In this document: piece by piece, positions 8,796 to 16,894 of the stretch
Layout: each line of letters starts with the position of its first letter
How positions within the stretch are numbered: position 1 is the first letter of the stretch
Source: DASZTV01 sp035548125
Lineage (GTDB): Bacteria; Actinomycetota; Actinomycetes; JAFAQI01
DNA: 64,000 nt
Direction of reading: 5' to 3'
NCBI GenBank assembly: GCA_035548125.1
Contig: DASZTV010000021.1
Span: 6,712-70,711, forward strand
Made by a program: the position numbers and the translations under genes
The notes under the pieces: model-generated
Databases searched by the model: none
What the model was told of the DNA's origin: nothing
What the model saw: only the letters and a program-made list of their open reading frames with translations

Positions 8796-9720
8796 CTTCA
8801 GATGGCGGCGCGCGGCGCTGTTGCTGGCCATCGCCGTTGCTGACGCGGCCGTCGTCTACTACGGCGTGCACCTGCACGACAAGCCTGCCAAAGCTGCGAA
8901 CCCGAGCGTAGTGATCCAGACGCCGATCTTCACGGGGACGCCGTCGGCGTCACCCACGCCCACCGTGGCGCTCACGCAGAACGCCGCCCACGTCGAGGCC
9001 GGGGTGAACACGCCACCGGCGATGCTCGCGGCGTGGGACCAGTCGGACGTGTGGCGGGCCATCGGCAACTGCGGTCAGGTCAACTCGCTGATCGCGACCA
9101 CATCCTCCGGCTCGCGGTTCTACCTCCCGACGCAACCGGCGCCGTACATCATCGCCCTGAATCGGACCGGCCCGTTGTCCGGTTGGGTGATCGCGTCGGA
9201 CGCGCGCTGCTTGAGCATCCAGCGGTTCCGCACCACCGACGGCGGCGTCCATTGGAAGCTGCTGAAGAAGGCCGGCAAGGAGTGGCTGTCGACACCGATC
9301 GGAGTCGCGACGCCGGCCGGGAAGGTCGTCTACCCGTGCGGGAAGCTGCATCCGACGCCGCTCGAGCTCACCTCCGAAGGGCCGCGCGGCGACGCCATCG
9401 CGATGTGTCCGCACAAGGTGGTGCGAACGTCGAACGGCGGCGCCACCTGGAAGCCGGTGGGTGACGTCCTGCCCGGCCAGGTCGCGGCGGTCGCTCTCGC
9501 CCGGAACGGCAGTGGCGTGCTGGTCATGACGCGACAGCACGGCTGCTCCGGAGCGCGCATCCTCAACACGATCGACGGCGGCGTGTCGTGGACGTACGGC
9601 ATGTGCCTTCGGGTCGTCGACGGACCGGTCTCGGTGTCGATCGGGAACGGCGGGGGCGGGATGCTGCTGAGCGCGAAGAGCAAATACCTGACGACGGACT
9701 ACGGGAAGACCTGGGACTAG
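8788..9720 (+). CDS. Membrane-anchored or secreted protein with BNR/Asp-box propeller repeats
   Basis: About 310 residues if the TTG at 8788 is the start; it overlaps rmlC by 8 bp and places a basic residue run before a single hydrophobic helix (AALLLAIAVADAAVVYYGV). A GTG at 8737 would add 17 residues that read like antisense. The exported part repeats an Asp-box pattern: TTDGGVHWK, TSNGGATWK, TIDGGVSWT and TDYGKTW, typical of sialidase or YCF48-like beta-propellers. Residues 45–70 form a Pro/Ser/Thr linker. Function is unknown; coupling to rmlC suggests a role in handling or sensing the surface glycan. Confidence 0.75.
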   Translation: MSSFRWRRAALLLAIAVADAAVVYYGVHLHDKPAKAANPSVVIQTPIFTGTPSASPTPTVALTQNAAHVEAGVNTPPAMLAAWDQSDVWRAIGNCGQVNSLIATTSSGSRFYLPTQPAPYIIALNRTGPLSGWVIASDARCLSIQRFRTTDGGVHWKLLKKAGKEWLSTPIGVATPAGKVVYPCGKLHPTPLELTSEGPRGDAIAMCPHKVVRTSNGGATWKPVGDVLPGQVAAVALARNGSGVLVMTRQHGCSGARILNTIDGGVSWTYGMCLRVVDGPVSVSIGNGGGGMLLSAKSKYLTTDYGKTWD

Positions 9721-10187
9721 GACGCCTTGCCCTTCGGCTTGGCCTCGCTCCGAGAGCCGGTGCTGCGCGGGACCGCGCTGCCGCGCAGCTGGCTGGCGCG
9801 CTCGCGGCGCGCGGCGGATCGCGCCGCCTTGACCGCGGACGTGGTGGCCGGCTCCTCGACGACCGGCTCGACCGCCGTCAGGGTGGGCGCGGGCGGTTTC
9901 GGGGCGGATGCGGCCGACGCCTTCTTCGCGGCTTGACGGGCGGCGCGGGCAAGCGCGGTCTCGATGGCCTGCACCCGGCCGTCGATCGAGCGGACCCGGG
10001 TGTCCAGCCGCTCGACCGACTGGCGCAGCTCGTCGATCAGCCCGAGCAGCTCCGCCACCGCCGGTTGCACGGCGTCGTCGGGGGCGGCCCCGGGGGAACC
10101 GGCAGGCGCGTCGCCGGGAGGGTTCGCGGGCGGAACCGGACGAGCAGGTCGCAGGTCCAGGTGCCAGTCGTAGCTGGGCTTCTTCAC
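9717..10187 (-). CDS. Coiled-coil, Lys/Ala-rich hypothetical protein
   Basis: 156 residues from a GTG at 10187 that has an AAAGG about 8 bp upstream. The first 45 residues are Pro/Ala-rich. Residues about 46–85 (PAVAELLGLIDELRQSVERL, continuing DTRVRSIDGRVQAIE) have a clear heptad pattern, so a short coiled coil is likely. The C-terminal third is basic and Ala-rich, ending KPKGKAS. No signal peptide or enzyme motif is seen. The coiled coil and basic tail might bind nucleic acid or a polyanion, but that is only a guess. The stop overlaps the convergent gene by 4 bp. Confidence 0.6.
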   Translation of the reverse strand: MKKPSYDWHLDLRPARPVPPANPPGDAPAGSPGAAPDDAVQPAVAELLGLIDELRQSVERLDTRVRSIDGRVQAIETALARAARQAAKKASAASAPKPPAPTLTAVEPVVEEPATTSAVKAARSAARRERASQLRGSAVPRSTGSRSEAKPKGKAS

Positions 10188-10276
10188 TCGCACTACCTTT
10201 CGTGGCACCCCGTTTGTCCTGCTGCCCCGCCTCACGCCAGAGTAGTGCGAGATGGCGGGTGGCTACTCTTTCGCGC

Positions 10277-11098
10277 ATGCCGGAGCCGAGCGAGGATGAG
10301 CTCCGCGCTGCCGTCGGCGAGCGTGAGTGGTACCACACGATCGAGCTTCGCCCGGGGCTCGTCACGCCCGGCTGGTTCGACACTCGTACCGTCGCCGGAC
10401 GGCTGCCGTGGCCCGATCTGACCGGTCGCCGTTGCCTTGACGTCGGGACCTTCGACGGGTTCTGGGCGCTGGAGATGGAACGGCGCGGCGCCTCGCAAGT
10501 GACGGCGATCGACATCCTCGACCCGCGGCAGTGGGACTGGCCGGCCGGAAGCGACGAGGAGACGGTCGCCGCGATCGGCCGCCGCAAGGGCGAGGCGGAC
10601 GGGTTCTCCCTCGTCGTGGGCGCGCTCGGCTCGGCGGTCGAGCGCCGGGAGCTCAGCGTGTACGACCTCGACCCTGACGTGGTCGGCCGGTTCGACTTCG
10701 TCTACGTCGGCAGCCTGCTGCTGCACCTGCGCGACCCGGTACGGGCGCTGGGCCGGGTCGCCGGCGTGCTCCGGCCGGGCGGGCGGGTGTTGCTCGTCGA
10801 CGCAATCGACATCTCCCTCACCCGCCGTCATCCGCGCCGGCCGGTCGCGCGCCTCGATGGCATCGGGCGGCCCTGGTGGTGGTACCCGAACGCCGCGGCG
10901 CTGGGTCGCATGGTCTCCGCCGCGGGGTTGCGGATCGACTCCGGCCCGAAGCCGTTCCGGATGGTCGCCGGGTCCGGACACACCGGCCGGCCGTGGCGCC
11001 ACCTGGTCGGCAACGCCACCGCGCGGCGCGCGTTCGTCGAGGCGCACCTCGGCGAACCGCACGCCTGGGTCGTCGCCTCGCTACCGGACCCGGCGTAG
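10277..11098 (+). CDS. SAM-dependent methyltransferase, CmoB/DUF1698-like
   Basis: 273 residues from the ATG at 10277; the frame stays open upstream, but the sequence there is antisense to the neighbouring gene. The order WYHTIELRPGLVTPGWFDTR, then GRRCLDVGTFDGFWALEMERRGA and VTAIDI is the start of the CmoB/DUF1698 methyltransferase family, followed by YDLDPDVVGRFDFVYVGSLLLHLRDPVRAL. DVGTFDGFW is the SAM-binding glycine loop. In polysaccharide loci such proteins often methylate sugars; a tRNA-modifying role as in CmoB is less likely here. The last 18 bp overlap the convergent methyltransferase gene. Confidence 0.8.
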   Translation: MPEPSEDELRAAVGEREWYHTIELRPGLVTPGWFDTRTVAGRLPWPDLTGRRCLDVGTFDGFWALEMERRGASQVTAIDILDPRQWDWPAGSDEETVAAIGRRKGEADGFSLVVGALGSAVERRELSVYDLDPDVVGRFDFVYVGSLLLHLRDPVRALGRVAGVLRPGGRVLLVDAIDISLTRRHPRRPVARLDGIGRPWWWYPNAAALGRMVSAAGLRIDSGPKPFRMVAGSGHTGRPWRHLVGNATARRAFVEAHLGEPHAWVVASLPDPA

Positions 11099-11824
11099 CG
11101 CGCGCGACGCCTTGCGCCGGAGCCAGGACGGCGGTGGCGGCTGGCTCATCCCTCGCGCCGCCATCTCCCTGGCGACGAACGACTCGAAATAGTCGTCGGT
11201 CTCCTCCGGGGTCATCAGCGCGCGCTCCCGGACCGTGAACGTGTCGGTCCACCACAGCTGCTGGACGCGTTCGGCCGCGCTCAACGTCTCGTGAAACCCG
11301 AGCGGGAAGCGTGCCCGCGGCCTCGCGTGGATGATGTGGTGCTTGAACACGAAGTCGATGTGATCGTCGCTGACGTCGGCCAGCCAGTGGTGGTGGCTCC
11401 AGCCCACCCAGCGGCCGTGGATCCCCCACGTCTGCTCCTCGAGACGCGACGGCAGCTCGATGTAGCCGGCCTTGCCGACCCGGCGTACCTCCTCGCACAC
11501 CCAGATCGGGTCGCGCAGGTCCTCGAGAGTCTGGGAGCAGATGACGAAGTCGAAGAAGTTGTCGGCGAACGGCAACGGCTCCTTGGCGCACACGTCGCGC
11601 ACGATCCAGCGCTCCGCGTTGAACCGCTCCGGACCGTCGCCGTCGAAGCCGTAGAGGCCGCGCGTCTCGTAGGGCATCTGGTCGATGACCCAGTCCGCGC
11701 GGCGGTACGGACGACCCCAGCTGCCGATGTCGAGGACGACGGCGTCGTCGGCAAGCTCGCGGTCGAGCCGTTCCGCTGCCTCGGGAATCATGTTGAGGAT
11801 GCTAGGTGTTCGACCTGGCCTCAT
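11081..11824 (-). CDS. Class I SAM-dependent methyltransferase
   Basis: 247 residues. AVVLDIGSWGRPYRRADWVID gives the SAM-binding motif I, and LPFADNFFDFVICSQTLEDLRDP is motif IV with the post-motif helix. HGRWVGWSHHHWLADV in the middle is His-rich and could shape the acceptor site. It shares a 23-bp overlap with the upstream glycosyltransferase gene on the same strand, so the two are one transcript. A role in capping or decorating the exported glycan is plausible. The acceptor is unknown. Confidence 0.75.
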   Translation of the reverse strand: MRPGRTPSILNMIPEAAERLDRELADDAVVLDIGSWGRPYRRADWVIDQMPYETRGLYGFDGDGPERFNAERWIVRDVCAKEPLPFADNFFDFVICSQTLEDLRDPIWVCEEVRRVGKAGYIELPSRLEEQTWGIHGRWVGWSHHHWLADVSDDHIDFVFKHHIIHARPRARFPLGFHETLSAAERVQQLWWTDTFTVRERALMTPEETDDYFESFVAREMAARGMSQPPPPSWLRRKASRALRRVR

Positions 11825-12905
11825 ACAGCGCGAGCAGCTGTGGCGTGATCGAGCTGTCCCAGTCGTAGGCCGAGGCGGCCTCGCGACAGCGGGTGGCGGT
11901 CGCCGGTTTCGCGGCGAGGTCGAGGGCTGTCAGACAGCTCTCCGCGAGGGCCGCTGCGGTTCGTTGCGACCGGACCCCGGTGTCGGGCCCGACCAGCTGC
12001 GCCGGGCCGTGCTCGTTGTCCAGGACGACGGCGGGGGTGCCGCTGGCCTGCGACTCCACGACCACGAGTCCGAACACTTCGTGATCCGACGGCAGTACGG
12101 TCACCGTCGCCTGCCGGTACAGCTCGGGCATCTCCTCGCTGTCGGCGGTGCGCACCACGCCCGCGGCGGCGAGTCCACGCCGCGCCGCCGCCGACAGGTC
12201 GGCGACCGGATCGCCGGGTCCGACCAGCCAGGCGTCGACGTCATGACCCCCCTGCCGCAGCAGGTCGTAGGCCTCGAGGAACATCTCGAGGTTCTTGCGT
12301 CGCTCCGACAGGCTGCCCGGAAACAGCAGCACCGGGGTCCGCCGCGTCGGCTTGTCGCCGGCGAACCGGCGCAGGTCGACGCCGGCGCCGATCGGATGGG
12401 ACGCCCGGCCGTAGTCCTCCTGCAACATTCGCGACGCTTCGGGGGACAGGCAGACGAACTCGTCGATGTCCCGCGCGACGCGCTGGAAGATCGCGTGGTC
12501 CGGACGTGACGAGCGGTACCAGTGCACCGGCAGTCCCGCCTCGGTGTAGATCGAGCGGACGCCGGGTCGCAGCCGGCTGGTCATCGCCGCGGCGGCCGCG
12601 TCCGACGTCGAGACGGCGTGCCAGACGTCGCACCGCTTCGTGCCGACCGCCGCGAGGGTCTGCAGCCCGAAGGCGACCTGGTCGCTGTAGCGGCCGTAGC
12701 GCCGCGGCACCCGCCGGCGCTTGAGATAGCGCACCGGCACCCCGAGCACCTCCGCGCGGTGAGCGCGGGGTGCGCTGCTGATGATCCGGACGCGATGGCC
12801 CTTGCGCTGCAGCGACGCCCCGAGCTCGTGGACGTAACGCTCGGCCCCGCGGCGTACCTCGGGCCAGGCGTAGACGTGGGTCAGCGTCACCCGCAGCGAG
12901 GACAT
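11802..12905 (-). CDS. GT4-family glycosyltransferase
   Basis: 367 residues. The acceptor domain starts VTLTHVYAWPEVRRGAERYV and keeps a GT-B layout. The donor domain has IGAGVDLRRFAGD, PVLLFPGSLSERRKNLEMFLEAY and VTVLPSDHEVFGLVVVESQA followed by SGTPAVVLDN, with the E-x7-E donor motif. It would be a retaining sugar transferase acting on a lipid-linked intermediate. It is four bp downstream of the Wzy-like polymerase gene on the same strand and overlaps the methyltransferase that follows. Confidence 0.87.
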   Translation of the reverse strand: MSSLRVTLTHVYAWPEVRRGAERYVHELGASLQRKGHRVRIISSAPRAHRAEVLGVPVRYLKRRRVPRRYGRYSDQVAFGLQTLAAVGTKRCDVWHAVSTSDAAAAAMTSRLRPGVRSIYTEAGLPVHWYRSSRPDHAIFQRVARDIDEFVCLSPEASRMLQEDYGRASHPIGAGVDLRRFAGDKPTRRTPVLLFPGSLSERRKNLEMFLEAYDLLRQGGHDVDAWLVGPGDPVADLSAAARRGLAAAGVVRTADSEEMPELYRQATVTVLPSDHEVFGLVVVESQASGTPAVVLDNEHGPAQLVGPDTGVRSQRTAAALAESCLTALDLAAKPATATRCREAASAYDWDSSITPQLLALYEARSNT

Positions 12906-12909
12906 GGCG

Positions 12910-14469
12910 TCAGGCGTGGACGGCCAGCTCGGAGCCCGGCCAGACCTCGTCGTCCTCGCTCGCCGCCAGCGGGACCGCCCGTTCCTCCGGGGTGAGCGGC
13001 GGGCCGATCGCCGCGCCCGCGATGCCCCAGAAGGTCAGCGCCACCGGGAACGACGTCCAGACGTGCAGGAACATCCCGGTGATGAACAGCCCCCAGCCGG
13101 CCAGCCACATGCCGCCGGCGACCGAGCTTCGGTCGGTGCGTCGTTTGGCCTCGTTGCGCAGTCGCGCGAGCAGCGCGAGGTATGCGCCGACGAACGCGAT
13201 CATCCCGGCCGCGCCGAGCTCGACGCCGACCTGCAGGTAGGAGTTCTCGGAGAACGTGACGGTCGACGTGCCGAAGCGCTGGCCGGTCGCCGGGTTGGAG
13301 CCCAGCCCGGCGCCGAGCGGGTCGTGGATGATCTTCGAGGCCGAGCTTCGCAGCGCGATCTCGTGGCGCAGGTTGTCCGGGCTCCCCGACGTCTGGAACG
13401 TCGTCGAAAACCGGCCTCTGATCGCCGAGCCGGCGCTGAGCGGTACCGCGACCACCGCCGCCGCGACGACGAGGACCATCAGCCGGTAGCGACCCGGCGC
13501 GCCGTTGCGGAACGCCAGGTGGACCGCCAGGAGGATGGCGGTGGCCGCACCGAGGATCGGGCTTCGGGTCTGGGTCAGCACGACCGTCACGGCCGAGCCC
13601 CCGACACCGATGAGCACCCACGGCCGCAGCCGCTCGCCCGCGAGCCGTTCGACGCACAGGCCGAGGGGGATGACCATGAAGAAGCCCAGGGGCAGCGGAT
13701 CGGTGAACAGGCTGCCGACGCGGGTCACCGCGACGCCCGCGATGTGGGTGTGAAGGACGTAGTCGAACTGTTTCGGTGGACTGGTGTTGAGCACCTCGAG
13801 CTGGTACTGCGGAACGTGCAGGGTGTGCAGCAGGAACCGGTTGTAGCCGCCGCCGTCGACCGACTCCCACACCCCGACGGCGAGCATCAGCAGCCCGATG
13901 GCCACCACCACGTCACGGATCCGGTGCAGCTCTCCCTTGGTGAACGGCACCCGGCGGGCGGCGAACATCAGGACGATGAACAGGCAGTCCAGCCGCCAGG
14001 CGTTGAGCCGTACCTGGAACGGCAGCCCGCCGAGGGACCCCTTCGCGACCTCGGGGATGACGAGATAGAACGTCGCGATCGCGAGATAGCCGAACGCGAA
14101 CCAGTCGAGCACGTCGAAGTTGTTGAGCCGCCGGTAACTCGCGGGCGCGCGAAGCATCGCGACGATGATGGCGGCGGTCCCGACGTCCTTCGTATAGCCC
14201 AGCTCTTTGACGAAGTCGTGCGGCAGCCCGATCTTGTACAGCCACGCGAACAGCGTCAGCTGGAGCGGCACCAGGATGAGGACGACCGACAGGGTGACGC
14301 CCGGGTAGATCGCGCCCAGCCCGATGAAGCACACCGCAACCGCGCCGGCAACCGTCAGCTCGGCGAGGTGCAGGCCGCCGCGGCTGATGTCGGCGAACAG
14401 CAGCAGTGCGACAGCAACCGCCGCGATGGAAGAGCCCGTTGCGAAGCTCATCCGGAATCGCTGCGCCAC
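12910..14469 (-). CDS. O-antigen polymerase/ligase-like membrane protein (Wzy-like)
   Basis: About 519 residues with 11–13 predicted transmembrane stretches, beginning FATGSSIAAVAVALLLFADI. The periplasmic loop containing SEGR-like chemistry is replaced here by HDPLGAGLGSNPATGQRFG and TVTFSENSYLQVGVELGAAG, which matches the conserved Wzy_C loop (E/N-N-x-Y/L-x-x-x-x-E). It would join glycan repeat units or transfer glycan outside the membrane. The start is chosen as the GTG at 14469, 8 bp after a GAGG; an ATG at 14451 is possible, and a longer frame to 14595 would run into the divergent gene. Intergenic space to that gene is 61 bp. Confidence 0.8.
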   Translation of the reverse strand: MAQRFRMSFATGSSIAAVAVALLLFADISRGGLHLAELTVAGAVAVCFIGLGAIYPGVTLSVVLILVPLQLTLFAWLYKIGLPHDFVKELGYTKDVGTAAIIVAMLRAPASYRRLNNFDVLDWFAFGYLAIATFYLVIPEVAKGSLGGLPFQVRLNAWRLDCLFIVLMFAARRVPFTKGELHRIRDVVVAIGLLMLAVGVWESVDGGGYNRFLLHTLHVPQYQLEVLNTSPPKQFDYVLHTHIAGVAVTRVGSLFTDPLPLGFFMVIPLGLCVERLAGERLRPWVLIGVGGSAVTVVLTQTRSPILGAATAILLAVHLAFRNGAPGRYRLMVLVVAAAVVAVPLSAGSAIRGRFSTTFQTSGSPDNLRHEIALRSSASKIIHDPLGAGLGSNPATGQRFGTSTVTFSENSYLQVGVELGAAGMIAFVGAYLALLARLRNEAKRRTDRSSVAGGMWLAGWGLFITGMFLHVWTSFPVALTFWGIAGAAIGPPLTPEERAVPLAASEDDEVWPGSELAVHA

Positions 14470-14530
14470 CGGGTACGCCTCGCCCACCTGGCAACCGTAC
14501 AAGCCGTCCTCGGCGAAGTACGCTGACGCC

Positions 14531-15928
14531 GTGGACTTCCTCGGCGTTGTCGCGGCACTTCGCCGGCGGTGGTTGGCACTCTTCCTCTGCATCATCGCGG
14601 GGACCGGCGGCGGCTACGACCTCGGCCACCACGGCACCAAGCTCTACCGCTCCACGGCGCAAGTCCTGGTGCTCACCCCGGACGGCGGAAGCATCGGCGA
14701 CCAGGTCGCCGGGACGCAGCTGACCAGCAACCTGGTCGCCACCTATGCGGGCCTGGTCAACTCGGGCACGGTCGTCGCGCGCACGATCTCGAAGCTGCAG
14801 GCCGAGGGGGTCAACTCTCCCGGCACGGTGTCGGCGCTGATCGTTCCGGCCACCTACCTGATCAACGTGTCGAGCGTGTCGCCGAGCCCGCGGATCGCCC
14901 AGGCGACCGCGGATGCCGCGTCGAGCGCGTTGATCGACGAGGTAGCGGCCCTCGAGCAGGGCCTGCCCTCGCAGATCACGCTGCACGTCGCGACCGCCGC
15001 CGGGCTGCCGTTCAAGCCGATCAGCCCGAACACCAGGCTCGACCTGATCGTCGGCATCGTCCTGGGAGTCGTCGGCGGGCTGCTGCTCGTCGCGCTGTTC
15101 GAGATCTTCGACCGCAGTGTGAAGTCGGTGCACCAGGCCGACGCCAGCCTCGGCGTACCGATGCTCGGGGTGGTGCCGAAACGGCGAGGCAAAACCCTCG
15201 TGCTCTCCCCGGACAGTACGAGGGCCGAGGGCGAGCCGTACCGGTCGCTGCGGACCGCCGTGCGCTTCCTCGACCCGGACCGGCCGCTGCGGACACTGCT
15301 CATCACGAGCCCGACCGCCAACGACGGCAAGACGACGACGGTCGCGAACCTGGCTGTCGCTCTCGCGCTGTCGGGCGAGCGCGTCATCGTGGTCGACGCC
15401 GACCTGCGCCGCGCCCAGCTCGCCGAGGCCTTCGGCCTCGAGCGGCGGGTGGGGCTCACCAGCCTCGTGCTCGGCCAGGCGACGCTGGACCAGGCGCTAC
15501 AGGACTGGCGGCCCAACCTCAAGGTGCTGCCGAGCGGCCCGCTGCCGCCGAACCCCTCGGAGATCCTCGGTTCGCAGTTCCTCAACTCGCTGCTCGGCGA
15601 GCTGTCGAAGCGCGCCGACATCGTGATCCTCGATGCGCCGCCGGTGCTGCCGGTGGCGGACGCGGTGACGCTGGGCACGCAGGTCGACGGCGTCGTGATC
15701 GTCGTCCGGCACGGGATGACGCCGCGCGGCGCGGCCGCGGCGGCTCGTCGCCGGCTGGAGGCGGTCGGAGCGCGGCTGCTCGGCTACGTCTTCAACGGCG
15801 TACCGAGGGGCGAGACGACCGGGTACTACCTGGACTACCGCTACGGCTACTCCGCGAAGCCCTCGTCAGTGACGTCGAACAACGCGCGGAACCGCGAGCG
15901 CATGCCGGAGCACGAGACGATCGCGTAG
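14531..15928 (+). CDS. Chain-length regulator fused to BY-kinase-like ATPase (Wzz/Wzc type)
   Basis: 465 residues from a GTG. The N-terminal Wzz part has two membrane helices (about residues 17–32 and 176–196) around an extracytoplasmic stretch. The cytoplasmic half is a P-loop tyrosine-kinase domain: Walker A SPTANDGKTTT, Walker A' VIVVDADLRR, Walker B DIVILDAPPVLPVADAV. The C-terminus carries a tyrosine cluster (GYYLDYRYGYSAKP) suited to autophosphorylation. Such proteins control chain length and assembly by Wzy systems. It is divergent from the Wzy-like gene. Walker A has N-D-G where many family members have G-E-G. Confidence 0.88.
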   Translation: MDFLGVVAALRRRWLALFLCIIAGTGGGYDLGHHGTKLYRSTAQVLVLTPDGGSIGDQVAGTQLTSNLVATYAGLVNSGTVVARTISKLQAEGVNSPGTVSALIVPATYLINVSSVSPSPRIAQATADAASSALIDEVAALEQGLPSQITLHVATAAGLPFKPISPNTRLDLIVGIVLGVVGGLLLVALFEIFDRSVKSVHQADASLGVPMLGVVPKRRGKTLVLSPDSTRAEGEPYRSLRTAVRFLDPDRPLRTLLITSPTANDGKTTTVANLAVALALSGERVIVVDADLRRAQLAEAFGLERRVGLTSLVLGQATLDQALQDWRPNLKVLPSGPLPPNPSEILGSQFLNSLLGELSKRADIVILDAPPVLPVADAVTLGTQVDGVVIVVRHGMTPRGAAAAARRRLEAVGARLLGYVFNGVPRGETTGYYLDYRYGYSAKPSSVTSNNARNRERMPEHETIA

Positions 15929-15948
15929 CCGTTCCGAAGCGCCGGCGG

Positions 15949-16854
15949 TCAGCCGGCCTTCACCGCAATCACTTCCATGCGGTCGTGGAAGTCGGGCGCG
16001 ATCAGCTTCTGGTCCAGGTGCAGCCGCTCACTCGCACGCACCGTCATCCGGGCGAGGCCGGCCGAGTACCCGCCGAGCCGCTGCGCGTAGTACGCGGCGG
16101 TGAACACCTTCGGGTGGCTGGCGACCCGTGCCACCCGCAGCCCGTGCCGCTCCAGCAGCCGTCGCATGGAGTCGCGGGTGAAGTACTGCACGTGCATCGG
16201 CAGGATGGACCACCACCGCTGGCCCATCGTCCGTGCCAGCCGGCCGCCGGCGTCGGGGGTGGTGAGGTAGAGCGCGCCCCCTGGTTCGAGCATCTCGGCC
16301 ACCGAGCCGATCGCGCCCGAGACGTCGAGCAGATGCTCGATGACGTCGCACATCACGACGCAGCGCATCGTCCCCGGCGCGACGCCGGAGGAGCTCAGGT
16401 CGCCCACGTGCACGTCCAGGCCGCGCTCTCGGGCGCGCTCGACCGCCCAGGTCGAGGGCTCCACGCCGCTTGCCTGCCAGCCGCGGCCTGCCGCGGCGGC
16501 CACGAACGACCCGGTCCAGCAGCCGATGTCGACCAGGGTCCCGACGGGGACGACGGACTCGATCCGCTCGAGGCCACGCCGCGCGGTCTCGAGCTGACCG
16601 GCCTCCTCGTCGAGCGACACCGGGTCGGCGGCGTCGCCGTACGCCGCGGCGAGCACCTCGTCGGTCGGCTGCTGCTCGAGCGAGGCGTGTCCGCAGTCCA
16701 GGCAGCGCAACACCGTGCCGACGGTTTCGCCGTAGCGGTCGGCGCTGGGCCGGAACAGGTGCGGGTCGACGCCGTTCTCCGTCGCGTCGCCCTCGACCCG
16801 CCACAGCAGCCGAGAGCGCGGGCTGTCGCAGACCGGGCAGCGCCAGTCGCTCAC
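15949..16854 (-). CDS. Methyltransferase with N-terminal zinc-binding cysteine cluster
   Basis: About 301 residues. The N-terminus has two CxxC pairs, CPVCDSPRSRLLW and LRCLDCGHASLEQQP, forming a putative zinc knuckle as in sugar C-methyltransferase-like proteins. The Rossmann domain follows: TLVDIGCWTGSFVAAAAGRG (motif I), ASGVEPSTWAVERARERGLD and VVMCDVIEHLLDVSGAI. The GTG at 16854 lies behind a G-rich Shine–Dalgarno-like run; a GTG at 16869 is an alternative. It follows the flavoprotein gene by about 40 bp, so it is probably the last gene of a minus-strand operon 18986 to 15949. The target is likely a sugar. Confidence 0.78.
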   Translation of the reverse strand: MSDWRCPVCDSPRSRLLWRVEGDATENGVDPHLFRPSADRYGETVGTVLRCLDCGHASLEQQPTDEVLAAAYGDAADPVSLDEEAGQLETARRGLERIESVVPVGTLVDIGCWTGSFVAAAAGRGWQASGVEPSTWAVERARERGLDVHVGDLSSSGVAPGTMRCVVMCDVIEHLLDVSGAIGSVAEMLEPGGALYLTTPDAGGRLARTMGQRWWSILPMHVQYFTRDSMRRLLERHGLRVARVASHPKVFTAAYYAQRLGGYSAGLARMTVRASERLHLDQKLIAPDFHDRMEVIAVKAG

Positions 16855-16894
16855 GTCCGTCCCCCGCACCCGGCCGCCGCCTGACCTGGGCGGC

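Noticed and set aside
12904..14526. 540-codon plus-strand frame opposite the Wzy-like gene
   Set aside because: Rich in Arg, Asp and Gln without domains; the minus strand has a clear polytopic membrane protein.
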